Both the position numbers and the translations under genes were made by a program. A stretch of DNA of 64,000 nt from Branchiostoma floridae (Eukaryota; Chordata; Leptocardii; Amphioxiformes; Branchiostomatidae): contig NC_049982.1 in the NCBI RefSeq assembly GCF_000003815.2, positions 14,735,931 to 14,799,930 of the forward strand. Direction: 5' to 3'. Positions 1 through 12,311 of the stretch are shown piece after piece (the first letter of the stretch is position 1; each line of letters opens with the position of its first letter). A model generated the notes under the pieces. The model saw only the letters and a program-made list of their open reading frames with translations. It was not told where the DNA came from and did no database searches.

Positions 1-619
1 TTGATGGCAGAGACAGACTGTGTAATACTGTACTAACGAGGACACAGGGAATATGAGGAGACAACCCAAACATGAACGGGGTTATTGACACCTAGGCCCA
101 AGGACATATAGGCCTTCTGTTGGTCTGACATTTTTTTCGATGCCTTGCTGTTTATTAATATTATTGTTTCCTATTGTTGTGCACTTTCATCTCAAGAAGA
201 TCTTCCACTTTCAACTATTTGTTACACTTTGTTGTTACATCTTGTTACATGACATCCATTTCCTTATAAGTTTGTTAAATCTACTAAGATATTTCGAAAG
301 TAAAAATATATACAGCAAACAATCTCCAACAATGCCCACTCTTCTGAATCCTAAAATTAGCAGTTGTTTGCAAGGAAAAGAGCGTCAAAATAAGCAGTAT
401 ATCAGTATACCTGTACTGCTGTTTCCTTGCAATGACAACCAATCCTACAGAACATTAGGATGCATCTACCTTTAATGCAACCGTCCCTATCACATGATGA
501 TATATCAATCTACGTATCTTTTGTAAGAAAAATACCACAAACGTGATTCCCTCATTTCTATTCACACGTTGACACATCTCCTGACTGTAACGACAGCGGA
601 GTAATCGCATAGTCCGTTT
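1..619. other. AT-rich stretch, nothing recognised
   Basis: No domain, RNA gene or repeat was recognised. A 111-codon open frame at 140-475 (+) is rich in Leu, Phe, Ile and Cys and looks like AT-rich chance sequence. It has no flanking splice signals that I trust. Confidence 0.5.
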
Positions 620-915
620 CATTTGGCCTCCGCCCTCTGTGGCGAGATGATCTTTCCTGTGAGCCTGCCTGGCACCAGCCTTCCTGATGGGTCCTGACAA
701 TCCCATTTATTTTTCCGACAATTTCATTCATGCCACCAATTATTGTTGGTAGATCTGGGCTGGCGATACGGCGCGTGGCGGCCACCACGTATCGATCCTT
801 GATCCGGAGTCACACGGGACGTCCTGACCGCAGCCTGTCGGTGAACCTTGTGGAGTCGCGCGCACGCGGACACCGACAATTTATTTTAGCCTTACGCCCC
901 TCATCCAAGTAAATC
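620..915. promoter_or_regulatory. CpG-dense patch, possible promoter or first exon
   Basis: Roughly 18 CpG dinucleotides fall within about 120 bases around 765-885, in an otherwise AT-rich neighbourhood. Short open frames cross it on both strands but none resembles a known protein. A CpG-dense island next to a long-intron gene is often a promoter. No TATA box, initiator or transcript evidence can be seen, so this is inference from composition only. Confidence 0.3.
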
Positions 916-2764
916 GCCGGGCAGGGGCAGAGTTCAATCAAAGTTTATCTGATAAGACTCACGACGTTTATGCAGGAAACGTTAACTTTGAGTTGATAAT
1001 CCAACTTTGGAATAACTTTGTTGATGACTTAATTTCACTATACGTATTTCAGCGGAAAAAGCACTTTTCTACTCGTTTGCCTCGAAAGCGAATATTGATA
1101 AGTCAAAATCATATTCTGAAGATCTTCAATACATTGTCTTCATCCATGATGATGACAAAACGATTGCAGACGAATAAAGTTACATAAACACCAGCCTATG
1201 TCAGTAGCCGTCTCCTGGCCCATTTTAGAAAGGAGACAAATTGTTCTGGTTGTTTTCGTGCAGGACATAACAAATAACCCGCGGGAGTGGCTTCATGTTG
1301 AGACTGTCATGTATGAACCATCGCTTAGGCAAGAGGGCGCGTATTGTGAGTTGTTAAAGTTGCGATATCACGTAAGTGGATTAAACTCACGCAGACACTA
1401 AAACAAAACCGGCGACACTTCAGTACTTGGAGGGAGCCCGTCTGGCTCCTGAGTTCGCATCAACAGCTCCGTGGAGTCATTTATCACGGTGAGCCGCCTG
1501 AAGTCCGCGGAGATGGAGACAGGTGATGGAGACGGACAGCCCGGACAGTAAGATGTCTGAGGTCTCCAGTCTCCAAACGGTTTCATCCGTAAACATGTAC
1601 ATGAGGAATCCATCATTTTCTGTTCATGCTCATTCATTCTGTTCATTCTCTACTCTACTCTAACTGGCCGGTTTTACTTATCTCCAGCTCGGTAACGATC
1701 ACGCGCAATTGCAACGCTTGTTTTCCAAACATGCCCGAAAATGACTGGTATTGTCGCAGACACGAAATTCTTTGAACTTGAATACTTAGATATCGGTTCC
1801 GCCTGTTCTAGCACACTATAGCCTGTGATTTATGTTTCCCCCTGTCATGTATTTTGTTGTGTAGACAGACTGGCGGTTGAAAACGTGTGTACTTAAAACT
1901 TGGGAAGTTTACACAAATTGTTAATGGAACATTAATCATGACGCTTTTACTGCAAATAAGATATCATATAAAGTCTGCTTCAAGAGGTTCGCCGAAGGCA
2001 TCCCGAGCTAAGTGATACTGTAATAAATGCCATGATTAATGACTTTCAGGGAACTTTTGTAATTGTAGGAATTTCTAATTTCATCCCTACTCTTCAGCAA
2101 TGAACATCCATTAGACACGGAGCTTTCACGTTGGCACCACTCCTTCGCTTTTTTTTTACTAAGAAGAATGATGAAACATTCGTCTGCAGATGGTACACTC
2201 AGACAGGAGATTTCCTTGCATCGTCCCATCTTGCCTTTAGTTCTCATGCTTCTCTCGGACAAAAGTAGCTATTCACCTCACCTATCCCTTGACCTCTTTG
2301 TTGGTCGTTTGGGCAGCATGACTACCCTCTCAACATTCCTTCTCCACCTACCTGAGTAGCTATTACCAATAGTTATTACTAATGACTGCAACAATCTTTT
2401 TTAGAAACGTCACGGACAAAGGCCCCCTCTAATTTCCTCCCATGCCCCTCAGTGCCTATTTGATTTCGTCTTATTAGAACTTGAATTAACTCTTCAGAGG
2501 GCTTCGTCAAGCTATCGTAACAAGTACAGCACGTTATTGTCAAACATTAGCAGGTAGTTTCCAACATACATAACTTGCAATGTAACAAAGCACACACTAG
2601 ACCCCTACATTCTCCCTATAGCTAATACCTCATCAACCTAACTATCGTACTGCCTGACTTTGCTAGCACAACTCTCATGCGCTTCTCTGTCCTATTAGCA
2701 ACTTTAACAGCGAGTTATTACTGAGGATTACTTGTTAATGCCAAAAGCCACTTGCAGGGTGATC
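916..2764. other. Unassigned stretch with one GC-richer patch
   Basis: No recognised gene. A GC-richer patch at about 1,400-1,600 includes an ATG at 1,513 read for 35 bases up to a donor-like GTAAGA at 1,548 (plus strand). This could be a tiny first coding exon but is too short to judge. The rest (1,640-2,764) is AT-rich with nothing recognised. Confidence 0.4.
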
Positions 2765-3010
2765 TGTGGTCAGCCCAAATCCCGGCGCGTCCCGGGGGAC
2801 CCGATCTCTCGGTACCGTGGAGCCGGCTGTGGTAGACGGTATTTGTGGAGTCTGTTCTGTAATGAGGGGAGGGAATTGTCGATATTCCTGGTGCCGCGGC
2901 TTCCCCGGGGCGCGGGACGTGTCTGTAACCGGCCACTCCTATTGGCCAGTAGAGCCTGACGGAGACGGGTTAGTGAGTCCGGGGAAGGAGGGTCGAGCTA
3001 GATAAACAAG
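2765..3010. promoter_or_regulatory. CpG-dense patch, possible promoter
   Basis: This is the most CpG- and GC-rich stretch of the left end, with several CCCGG/CGCG clusters and an inverted CCAAT-type motif (ATTGG) near 2,940. About 275 bases downstream on the plus strand there is a good donor (AAAGG|GTAAGT, GT at 3,285-3,286). A promoter followed by a noncoding first exon at about 3,010-3,284 is therefore possible. Overlapping short frames on both strands look like chance. Whether it serves the plus-strand gene seen further right is unknown. Confidence 0.35.
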
Positions 3011-4960
3011 TGTATTTGTTCTAACGGCACAGATCACTCGCGGAAAAGACCCGGGGCTCATGGTGCTTCTGTGTCTGTATTACTCTTCGATCAACACAGA
3101 CTTGTTTGATTAAAACTGATAAGTTCCCCGGTAGGCGGAGTTAATAGCCAAACCCCTTCAGGACAACTTTGTTGTAGAGAAAACGGAGAACCAGATTTGT
3201 GTGCACTCTAATTTGGTTGAAAGAGCTACGCGAGGCTCTGCAGAACGTTAGTTAAGTAGGTAGGTCTGTCTGAACTCTGAAAGGGTAAGTCTTTTGTTAT
3301 ATATCTCGCTCATTAGTTCCAAGGGTATGGAGGTTTAAGATCTAGAATTGAAAGTCATGCTACAGCACTTTCATGACACGTTCCAACATTGCCTTTCTCT
3401 TTTCAAGAACTTTTCAGAACATCAAACTTTTGAATATGTACATTTATGTCGACATATAAGTGTAAAAGCAGCTGCTTCGGTAGAGACGGTGACACAAATG
3501 GACAGGCTTCAATATCATCTTTTATATGAATGTTTCTCTTCACTCCAGACGACGACAGCAAACGTTTCTGTATCAGCCAGCTCACATCCATTAATTGGAT
3601 CAATGCCAATCTGGGCCACACAAGCTGATATCCATGTCCGTAGGCAGGGGTCGACGACTTCACCCTCCAGAGGTATCCAAATAAATGATCAATAAATCCT
3701 CTTTTGACATCCTGTCAGCTACAGTCTCCGTTCTTTTTTTACCTTGAAATCTTCTAAAAAAAACAGGAAATGCTTCTTCAGAGGTCCCAATTTCAATTTT
3801 TTTTCGGGGGCACTTCGTTACTTTCAAAACCAAACTTTGAAGGCTTAAGGTTAAATTTGTTTCATGAATTCAACAAGTCCTGTCTGTTCTATTCTTATTG
3901 TTACATATCTTGAGCTGTTGTGTGAGGCCAAATGGCGATGATATCGGCTACACATATCTTGATCTACATACCTTAATTGTTAAAGAATGTACCCAATTTG
4001 CTTAGCATAATCCTTTTTTCCCTTTCATCGTGTATTTTGCCTACTCGTTACTTGAACTCTCTTCCCTTTATGAAACTGAGATTATTGGGTCTTCAAATCT
4101 GTCACAAAGTCTGAAGATATGATCTTGTGATCAAGGTAAGATTATAAGTCAGGATAGTTGTGAAACTCTCGGGAGGGGAGGATATACGTTTACTGTTTAT
4201 TCATCTATGTAAGATGTGAATAAATGAATATGTTGCCATTGAGTCATCTCTGAGATGTGATCCATCACATAGACGATTGAATGATTAAGATAGGAAGTTG
4301 TATAAGAAAGAGAATCATTAAGAGTAAACCACGGTGTCTAGATCTACCAATCTTACCGCATGCTGGCGTAATTCAATTAAGATATTCTGGAATTAGTTTT
4401 GCTTCCAACAAATGTCTGAATTTTTTATTCAAAGTAAATGTATGGTTTAGCCTTATCTTGAACTTTGCAGTCAAAATCCCATGACCAATGGCCAACTCAG
4501 CTCACTCTCATCGGAGGACTATTCTTTTCAATGTCAGAAAACCTTATTTGTAATCGACGTATACATCAGCACGTCACATTGTGTATCTTATGATATGCCT
4601 GCTTTCATTAATTTTCGCTAAACACTTACTCAAAGTACAAAATGTACTTTGTTTCAATAAAAAGCACAGTTGAAAATGGCGTCAGTGCTTTTAATATTAT
4701 GCCATAAAGATACCACAGTATTTGCATGCGCCATTCGTATTACAATGTTTGTTGCTATTACTGTTATTTCATTTTCATTGCATTATGCACACGTAACTAA
4801 TTTTCTCTCTTCGAATAAGGAAAACTTTTCTCCCTACCACACAACAGAAACCGATCTCTCAGACAATCTTTACTTAGTTATCTGTATTTACGAGGTAGGA
4901 ATATTACAAAACCGCAACGTTGCTTCCAACATGAGACCGCTGTAATATGAAGATAAAGCC
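3011..4960. other. Unassigned stretch
   Basis: It contains the donor-like GTAAGT at 3,285 and another AAG|GTAAGA near 4,135, neither paired with a convincing coding frame. The 115-codon frame at 3,348-3,695 (+) has no recognisable domain and an overlapping frame on the other strand. Nothing else stands out. Confidence 0.4.
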
Positions 4961-5216
4961 GCGATGTCTGGGGACTGGTGCTCGCCGTCTCCCTGGCACC
5001 TAACTGCGGTGTGGAGTCTCCCAGAGGAGACGCGGTGATGTGGTGGGGAGACAGCCGAGCTAGCAAAGGCTTTAGCAGGCTATCGGGTGGTAACGAGCGG
5101 CAGAGTGATCATCACTCATTGAGACAGTCGGTGTCACGGAAGTTTAACTGTCTGTGGCTTTGGTCATCGTTCTGGCTCTCACTACGAGGGGAGCCAGACA
5201 AACTTTAGCCGCCAGC
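4961..5216. other. GC-richer patch of unknown role
   Basis: A third GC-richer patch, with CpGs and a short inverted GTCTCCC/GGAGAC-type repeat near 4,987-5,050. Open frames run on both strands without recognisable motifs. It lies just beyond the 3' end of the retrotransposon on its right, so it is probably flanking host sequence. Confidence 0.3.
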
Positions 5217-5331
5217 TAGCCTGAAATATTACTGCGTCCAAATTCATCTCACATATCTCTCCAGAAATCGCTGAACGTCCGCATGAAGTATTCCAAATCC
5301 ATGCATTCATAATGCCTACCTGCCTAAGTGC

Positions 5332-5911
5332 CTAGGCCAGTGACTGGCCCCTTGCTCCCTCCGTGATATTTCTCCAGACTGCACGATTCGCCGCACTCCT
5401 CTCCGCCAACTTAATACTTTGTCCGATGTCCTTTTCAATCTGGTCTCTCCATCGTTTCGGGGGTCTCCCCCGTGGCCTGGGCTTTTGGAAATCTTGATAG
5501 TATGCTTTGTTGACAAGTGTGTGTAGAGGTCTTCTCACAACGTGACCAAACCACCTTAGTCTTCTGAGTCTGATGGAATCGATAATGGTGTTTTCTATAC
5601 CCAGTCTCGCTCTTATTTCCACATTCGGAATTCGGTGGCGAAGTGAAACACTGAGGATCGCCCGTAGGCATCTCATCTCGAAAGCCAACAGGAGAGACTC
5701 ATCAGACTTTTTTAGAGTCCAAGTTTCACATGCATAAGTGGCAATTGGTAGTATGAGTGCTCGGAAGAGACGCATTTTAAGACATCTACTGAAACTCTTG
5801 CAGTTCCATACTGTTTTTCTTAGCCTACCAAATGCGGATGCGGCCAGAGAGATCCTTCTCTTTATATCATTTGTGGTACCAGGTACAACACTTCCTAGGA
5901 AAACAAACTCA
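5332..5911 (-). pseudogene. C-terminal region of the LINE reverse transcriptase protein
   Basis: The open frame runs from the N gap down to a TAG stop at 5,329-5,331 and includes about 147 residues after an internal Met. Visible motifs are CETWTLKKSDE, RRLRWFGHVVRR and GRPPKRWRDQIEKDIG, typical of the tail of endonuclease-reverse transcriptase proteins of many animal LINEs. The first approximately 70 bases next to the gap repeat the last approximately 70 bases on the other side in the same frame. This part therefore directly continues the reverse transcriptase, and the break is very probably artificial. The stop fits the normal end of such proteins. Confidence 0.85.
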
Positions 5912-6038
5912 NNNNNNNNNNNNNNNNNNNNNNNNNNNNNNNNNNNNNNNNNNNNNNNNNNNNNNNNNNNNNNNNNNNNNNNNNNNNNNNNNNNNNNNNN
6001 NNNNNNNNNNNNNNNNNNNNNNNNNNNNNNNNNNNNNN
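5912..6038. other. Assembly gap (127 N) with duplicated flanks
   Basis: The bases just left of the gap (about 5,842-5,911) recur almost exactly just right of it (about 6,043-6,112). Such duplicated gap edges usually mean that two overlapping contig ends were not merged, so the real gap may be zero or negative in length. Confidence 0.8.
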
Positions 6039-7288
6039 GGAGCGGCCAGAGAGATCCTTCTCTTTATATCATTTGTGGTACCAGGTACAACACTTCCTAG
6101 GAAAACAAACTCAGGGACCTTTTCAACATTTTTACCCTCTATGAAAATGTTTTCTTGTTCTATACTAGAGATGACTTTACATTTTGCAGCATTCACTTTC
6201 AGGCCCCATTTCTTGCATGCTACTTCGAGCTCTTTTGTCGAGAGCTGAAGTTTACTGAATATGGCTGCTATAAGTGTGGTGTCATCTGCATACCTTTCCT
6301 CTGTGGATAAGTTATCATGGAGTTGAAAAGTTGTGTCAAGACTTTTCAGCTCATCCATAACAAACTCCAGGAATATGTTGAACAGGACTGGGGACATGAG
6401 GCAACCCTGTCTGACTCCTACACCGACTTGGAACCAGTTGGTGATCTGTCTGTTGATTGTTATTGCACATTGAGTGTTTCTGTACAGTTCTTCAATAATA
6501 TTTACAATTTTTGCCTCTACCCCAATCGCTCTCATCATTTTCCATAGAGCTTTCCTCCATACTGTGTCAAAGGCGGCCTTAAAGTCAATAAAATGGAAGT
6601 GAAGATTAACCTTTCTTTCCTTAGCTTTCTCCAGGATTTGTCTTACAACAAATATGGCATCAACTGTGCCTCTACCACTTCTGAAACCAAACTGGGATTC
6701 CTTGAAGTGAGCTTCTGTTCTTTCCTTCATTCTGTCAAGAAGTATCCTGGAGAAAACCTTACCCGGAATTGACAAAAGTGAGATGGCCCTGTAATTCGCA
6801 GGGTCCATCTTACTTCCCTTCTTATGCACGGGTATGACCAGCATTTTAGACCATTCTTTTGGTGGAATTTCCTCATTCCAGACTTTTGTGAAGATAAGGT
6901 ATAACATGTCAAGCATAGCTTCTCCCCCACTAGCTAGAACTTCGGCAGTAATTTCATCTGCCCCAGGGGCCTTCCTCCATTTCATTCTCTTTATAGCCAG
7001 CTCAATTTCTCCCCTTGATATCGGGGGGCCTTTAGCTAGATTTGCTGAAGGTTCTGGGATATCTTCTAGTGCTTCTACCTGATGCTGGAACTCAGTGTTT
7101 AGATGTTCCTTGAAATGTTGTTCCCAGACATTGAGGACATCATTAGGATTAGAGTGTTTTATACCATTTTTATCCGTAACAATGTTTAGAGGTTTTTTTG
7201 GCTTGTTTTCCAGTTCACGGACCGTTTTAAATAGGTTATGTGAGTTGTTATTAGCGTAGTCATAATGGTCTTGAGTAAAGTTTGACAA
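6039..7288 (-). pseudogene. Reverse transcriptase domain of the LINE, N-terminal part missing
   Basis: About 416 residues are readable before the N gap. They begin at a TTG codon shortly after an in-frame stop, so no true start is present. Reverse transcriptase signatures occur in order: the ANYRAISLL block near residues 164-172, FRSGRGT near 202-208, FIDFKAAFD at about 233-241 with the first catalytic Asp (235), GVRQGCLMSP at 291-300, and YADD at 333-336 with the two remaining catalytic Asp. All three catalytic aspartates are present. The region N-terminal to the reverse transcriptase is short (about 90 residues) and no endonuclease is seen. The enzyme would copy the element's own RNA at a nicked target site. 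It is labelled a pseudogene because the 5' part is missing and a gap interrupts it. Confidence 0.85.
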
Positions 7289-10265
7289 ATTTGTTCTTAG
7301 GCTTTACCGTGAGGTATTGTTTGGATACCGTCTTTAGAAGGCCTTTCCCTGTGAGTTACTGTGAATACCATTTCAAAAGTAGATAATACAGGGGTAAATC
7401 TGAAGGCAATATGATAAGAACGGCTATCCATAATCAAAGTTTATGTCCCGTTAACGTGGTTGATTAGAAACGGGTCATAAATGATGGATTTTCACTGGAA
7501 CTGTTCAACTGATGCTGAGATCTACCGGAAGATTCAAAACTTGTTGCAATTCATAAGCTTAAGTTCACATAACTATGTCGAACGATATGGCCAGACTTGT
7601 GTCAAAAAAGGCATTTGATAAGAGAGCTAATTTTCTGTTTCACAAACTTTGAGTATAGCGCAGAAAATGCAAAAAAAAAAAAACTCATGATGGAAAAGTT
7701 ATCTTGACAGACTCAAAAGTTACCATAGTTTTGGTTCTTTATCTATGAGCATGGCTCTGACGCCGAGGTTGGAGCGTTATAATTTACGAGTATGTCTACT
7801 GGGCAACTAATGAACTGCACCTAATCAATACGTAAAGAGACACGAGTTGTAAGACAAGCCCTTCTGTCTGGGCGTCTGTTGTCTTATCCGCTTTCATCCA
7901 CGTCAAGGTGAACAAAGAAAGTTGAAAGCGGCTCAATGTCAGACATCCCAAGAGAGAGCTGGAGTCCCAAAGGACAAGAACGACTTTACGGCTCACTCGT
8001 AGGCACATGTGTAACGAGGCAAGTAAGGATCGATACCAGGAGAAACAAGGACTTGGCGAGGTTCCGCCGCATACTCCCAGCCTTTCTGGGAAGACCAGGA
8101 TGGAGAAAGGCTGCAGTTCACAACTGAACTGCGAGAGGCATTGTAGCACTGTGGTCAAAGAGGCATGTTAGGGGGTACACAAATCTAGACAAATGTACAT
8201 TACTGCTACATTAACAAATGTAGCGGCTTTATGTTAGTGTTAATCATTGGTAATTTAAAAAGGCTAGTCAGCAATGTTTGATAATTCTCTGTTTACCATG
8301 TTGATATTTACCACCGTTTTGATCTTCTCCATATATATGACCTGTGACGCTAACATACTGGGAAAAACCAATACACCAGATTTTGTCTTAACGAAGTTAG
8401 CTGAGTGAATACAATATCTCAGGAATTTACTTGAATACGCGTTTCAGGACCACTCCACTTTGTTTCGACCAAAAGTGTACTAAGAGGGTAAGTAAAGGAG
8501 GCGAATCAGGCCTAGAGGCAGACTTACCCTGTCAGCCTGAAAATAGCAAGGTCACAACAAGCCTTTCAGCACCATGGAGAGGTACTGTTATAAACAGTTG
8601 TAGTGGAAACGAACTTCATATACTCCTATGATTTATTACGCTTTTAATATATTACGCCTTTATGCGTAACTTTTCATTGCATTTTTTTCAAAGACAGTTG
8701 CATTGATTTGACGGTGGCGATTTATTGTTATTGATCAGGATGACCACCGACTAGTCCATTGGGCATACAGTATTTCCAGCATCTTTTATCCGGACCAAAG
8801 TATAACCAGCGAGGCAATTATAGAGCTGCAGGCGGAAAGACGAAGATTCAACATTTTTACCTGTTTAAACCCAAATCAGCGCTACTGTAATCGCTATATC
8901 TACATAAGGACAGCACGTGAGTTTCTCGCATGTCTACGATGCAATTTCTAATAACATGGTTTGTTAATCAAAGTCTGCTGGGCCACGTTTTTAGAAAAAA
9001 CAAAAAGATATGACATCAGTAGATTTTCCCAACGGATTTGACCCAAATCAAGCTTGTGGGGCGTCTTACTTCTTTGAATCCACATTTTCCTTAAGTAAAA
9101 GTCAAATCTAATGAATGTATTATAGTGCTAAATGGAAAATAAGAAAGCTTTCTTTGTATAATTCTTTACATGTGCTTCAAACTGTGCTGGAGCAACATCG
9201 CTTTTGACGTCATTGAACGTCTTCTTTTCTGTAAGTCTGTCCTTTCCGTGTACAAGCTACATCAGTCAAATATCGACCTTATCAACCACCTTTGTTGGAG
9301 TCCAACTCCCCTCTAAGTAAAGTACGTCTAAGCAGCCTCCCAACGAAAACTTTGCTCCGCCAGGTTCCTTTGTAAGCGCCGGCCCAACGTCTACTTGTCC
9401 CGCACATGCAGCCCTTTGCACAGCATCAAAGTTGACACGTGGATCTCCTCAGCTTGCCACAAGTTTTGCCTGGGTTCAAATCCTTCCCATGTAACCGTCG
9501 CATCCACTCTACATCCGCCCCTGATAGCAACTTTTTCTGACAGCTTTCCATTCGTCTTGCACGGAGAAACAGTGGCGGCTCCAAACAGTCTGAAGCGGCT
9601 CCGGATTCCATTTGTTTTCCTGACAGCCACATTAACACTATCAATTACATGCACTGATCAAATTTACGATATCATAGCAGCACTCTGTCGGTGGGATGGT
9701 AGCCAGCTAAAGCCCGATTGTCCTGTGGTTCCCATCAGTTATTTTACAAGTATAAAGCGAGGATAAACACGGATCAGTGCAGCAACGATCTTATCAAACT
9801 TTCCTGAGAACCACCGGCAGGCATTACCATTCGTCTTCATGGCTGCATGCAAGTACGGAGGAAACTTTCTGTACCATCTATCAAAGTTGAAGAAAATAAA
9901 TAGCTGATATGTACCTACAAGTTATACTATGCCAGTCAAGTTGGAGAAGTTTCAACTATAGACATTTGCATTTCATATCCACCAAACTACATATTAGTAA
10001 TTGAAACTGGCAACCGGGTTGGGTGTCTTTTATTTACAAGCATTCACAAAGTCGTGTATGTGTGCGTGTGCATTTGCTCGTATGCAAATCCAAAAAAAAT
10101 GCAGTCACATTATTTGAATATGATTTGCCTGGATAAATATTTAGCTTGGCGTTGTTTTGTGTCCTGTTGTTTTGTACTGTACTTGCGACTGCTTCTGTCT
10201 TGTTCCATGCCGTATGCTGACAATGTACAACAAACTAATTACCCGTAACAGCAGATAGGGACCAA
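7289..10265. other. Unassigned stretch between LINE and gap
   Basis: No gene recognised. An A-run lies near 7,670. A GC-richer patch at 7,860-8,130 has overlapping frames on both strands. The 123-codon frame at 9,395-9,766 (+) has no known motif, although it contains GGTTCAAATCC near 9,474, which resembles a tRNA B box without a matching A box. A POU-octamer-like ATGCAAAT lies near 10,083. Confidence 0.4.
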
Positions 10266-10807
10266 NNNNNNNNNNNNNNNNNNNNNNNNNNNNNNNNNNN
10301 NNNNNNNNNNNNNNNNNNNNNNNNNNNNNNNNNNNNNNNNNNNNNNNNNNNNNNNNNNNNNNNNNNNNNNNNNNNNNNNNNNNNNNNNNNNNNNNNNNNN
10401 NNNNNNNNNNNNNNNNNNNNNNNNNNNNNNNNNNNNNNNNNNNNNNNNNNNNNNNNNNNNNNNNNNNNNNNNNNNNNNNNNNNNNNNNNNNNNNNNNNNN
10501 NNNNNNNNNNNNNNNNNNNNNNNNNNNNNNNNNNNNNNNNNNNNNNNNNNNNNNNNNNNNNNNNNNNNNNNNNNNNNNNNNNNNNNNNNNNNNNNNNNNN
10601 NNNNNNNNNNNNNNNNNNNNNNNNNNNNNNNNNNNNNNNNNNNNNNNNNNNNNNNNNNNNNNNNNNNNNNNNNNNNNNNNNNNNNNNNNNNNNNNNNNNN
10701 NNNNNNNNNNNNNNNNNNNNNNNNNNNNNNNNNNNNNNNNNNNNNNNNNNNNNNNNNNNNNNNNNNNNNNNNNNNNNNNNNNNNNNNNNNNNNNNNNNNN
10801 NNNNNNN
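10266..10807. other. Assembly gap (542 N)
   Basis: Run of N; the sequence is unknown. Open frames that cross it have no meaning. Confidence 0.95.
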
Positions 10808-10895
10808 ACATAGTACATGCAGTTTGTCAAGCAGCTGGTAATCCCACTTCTGGAGTACAGTTCTGTGGGTTCAAACCTACTCATCAGACATCACT
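10808..10895 (+). repeat. tRNA-derived SINE-like fragment
   Basis: GTAATCCCACTTCTGGA is followed by GTGGGTTCAAACC, a tRNA B-box-like motif. The same order of motifs occurs near 40,478 and, on the minus strand, near 52,900. A shared tRNA-like head at three loci supports a SINE family. The left part is cut by the gap. Confidence 0.4.
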
Positions 10896-12219
10896 GAACT
10901 CCAACTTGCATACTGCTGCTGTAGTGCTCCAAAGGGGATGTTGAATTGAGATGAATAGCATCTTGACCATGTCCATGTTAACACGTTCTCACACTGCTGG
11001 GGAAGAGTAGTGTTAGGCCTGATGGGTAATAGCTAAAACGACATTGCATCGCAGATTGTACATATTGTACGTGTGTTATGTCATGCAGTGGTTTACTGGT
11101 TTTGTGACTCAGACCTAGAAACCACGTAATCTACACCACCCAAGTCTAGTAAAACACTGTCATATTGCTGTTGACAGTTTTCCAATAACTTCAGACTGTA
11201 CCAGACTAGCTGTTGTTCGATACCCTTACAGTCCAACAGTTTGTCATTCTGCTTGGATTATGACAAATACCTCTTTAGTTTGGATCAATACCCCAGGGTC
11301 CCCAGGCAATACAGAATGGCACTGGTAATCCACCATCTTGATAGATGACGTTACTTTCATGACCTTCAAGAACAAGATGCCTGCCATTTAATTAATGCAC
11401 TTGTCTACACACCCCTCTGGATGGAATAAGCCTTTGGAAGTGATGCCGGCAATCCATTTTGTTGTCAACCGGGGACCACATTTTTCACAATCAATACCTC
11501 TGTATTTGCTCATATTTCTTCTGTATGGCCATCCAATCTCACATCGTTCAACGACCAAGGAATGTTAGGACGGAACATCACAATGTGTAATTACACTTAG
11601 CACATCACAGGCAGCTGGGGCACATGAAGAACGAAGGTCAGTCCAAATTTTGCTTGGTTCTAGGACATGACCTTTCCATGGTTTTGATACAGTGTGTGAC
11701 CTTTATCCATTTGTGATATCCATCCAACACACTTTGTTGTGGTCCCTTTGATGATGATATCAATTACTTACAAAATAATAAAAAAGACTATGGAAGACGT
11801 CTAACTTCTTAAAGATTAGAGATCTCTTCATATTTGATTGCTGTTTTTTCCCCAAAAGTTACAAGAAATCTGCCCAAATGTCTTCTAACCAGTTAATCAA
11901 TAAGGACAGATAGATAGGTATGCAAGGACTCCAAAGCAGAAAATATAATATAACTCCCCTTATAAAGTGTACTGGTCTATGCCTACAAAAAGACCAGGAA
12001 GATTGAATCATTGAAGTATGGAGGTCAATTCAAATGACCCTGTAGTCATCCTTCACTATCAGACTCCTGAGTCAACCATCTTGTTCAGATCTTAATTTAT
12101 TCCTCATATCACCATGGTTGTGCCTTTTGTCCCACTTAAGGCACAAGTCAATGGAACAGATCAAATGCCTCAAGAAAAGAAGAAGAAATCCCTGTGATAT
12201 CTTTGTGACACAATCTAAC
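10896..12219. other. Unassigned stretch
   Basis: AT-rich to mixed sequence without recognised motifs. Short protein-like snatches occur in several frames (notably plus, 12,140-12,245) but are broken by stops. It may be diverged repeat or decayed gene sequence. Confidence 0.35.
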
Positions 12220-12311
12220 CTAGAAGTCATTTCTGATGACATCCCGGCAATGTAGAGGTCATCATCTGTACATCTGTTTCTGCGGCCCATCATCGGGATC
12301 ACCACTCCAGC
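12220..12311 (-). CDS. Exon-like segment, minus strand (uncertain)
   Basis: On the minus strand an acceptor-like CCATTAG precedes a 92-base open segment that ends at a donor-like TCTAG|GTTAGA. In phase 0 it reads AGVVIPMMGRRNRCTDDDLY and continues into a Met/Ser-rich stretch. The peptide looks protein-like, but the plus strand of the same DNA is also partly open. I do not recognise a family. It could belong to a minus-strand transcript with the candidate exon at 41,165-41,240, whose outgoing phase (0) fits, but about 29 kb would separate them. The alternative is chance or pseudogene sequence. Confidence 0.2.

Larger units (their letters stand above)
5332..7288 (-). mobile_element. Non-LTR (LINE) retrotransposon, 5'-truncated
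   Basis: The stretch encodes, on the minus strand, a non-LTR reverse transcriptase followed by a long C-terminal region. No long terminal repeats are visible. The endonuclease expected upstream of such a reverse transcriptase is not found: above 7,288 the frame meets a TAA within about ten codons and the continuation is unclear, so the copy is probably 5'-truncated, as LINE insertions often are. The tail shape (an ACETWTL motif, then RRLRWFGHV, then GRPPKRW) recalls RTE/CR1-type endonuclease-reverse transcriptases, but I cannot fix the clade. Apart from the assembly gap, the frames are open, so the copy is fairly young. Confidence 0.85.

Noticed and set aside
140-475. 111-codon plus-strand open frame
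   Set aside because: Leu/Phe/Cys-rich composition of AT-rich chance frames, no domain, no flanking splice signals.
9395-9766. 123-codon frame and a B-box-like GGTTCAAATCC at 9,474 as a tRNA or SINE
   Set aside because: No A box at the right distance, the T-arm does not pair well, and the frame has no recognisable domain.
10141-10884. Long open frames of 190-247 codons
   Set aside because: They exist only because a 542-N gap is translated as open; almost all residues are unknown.
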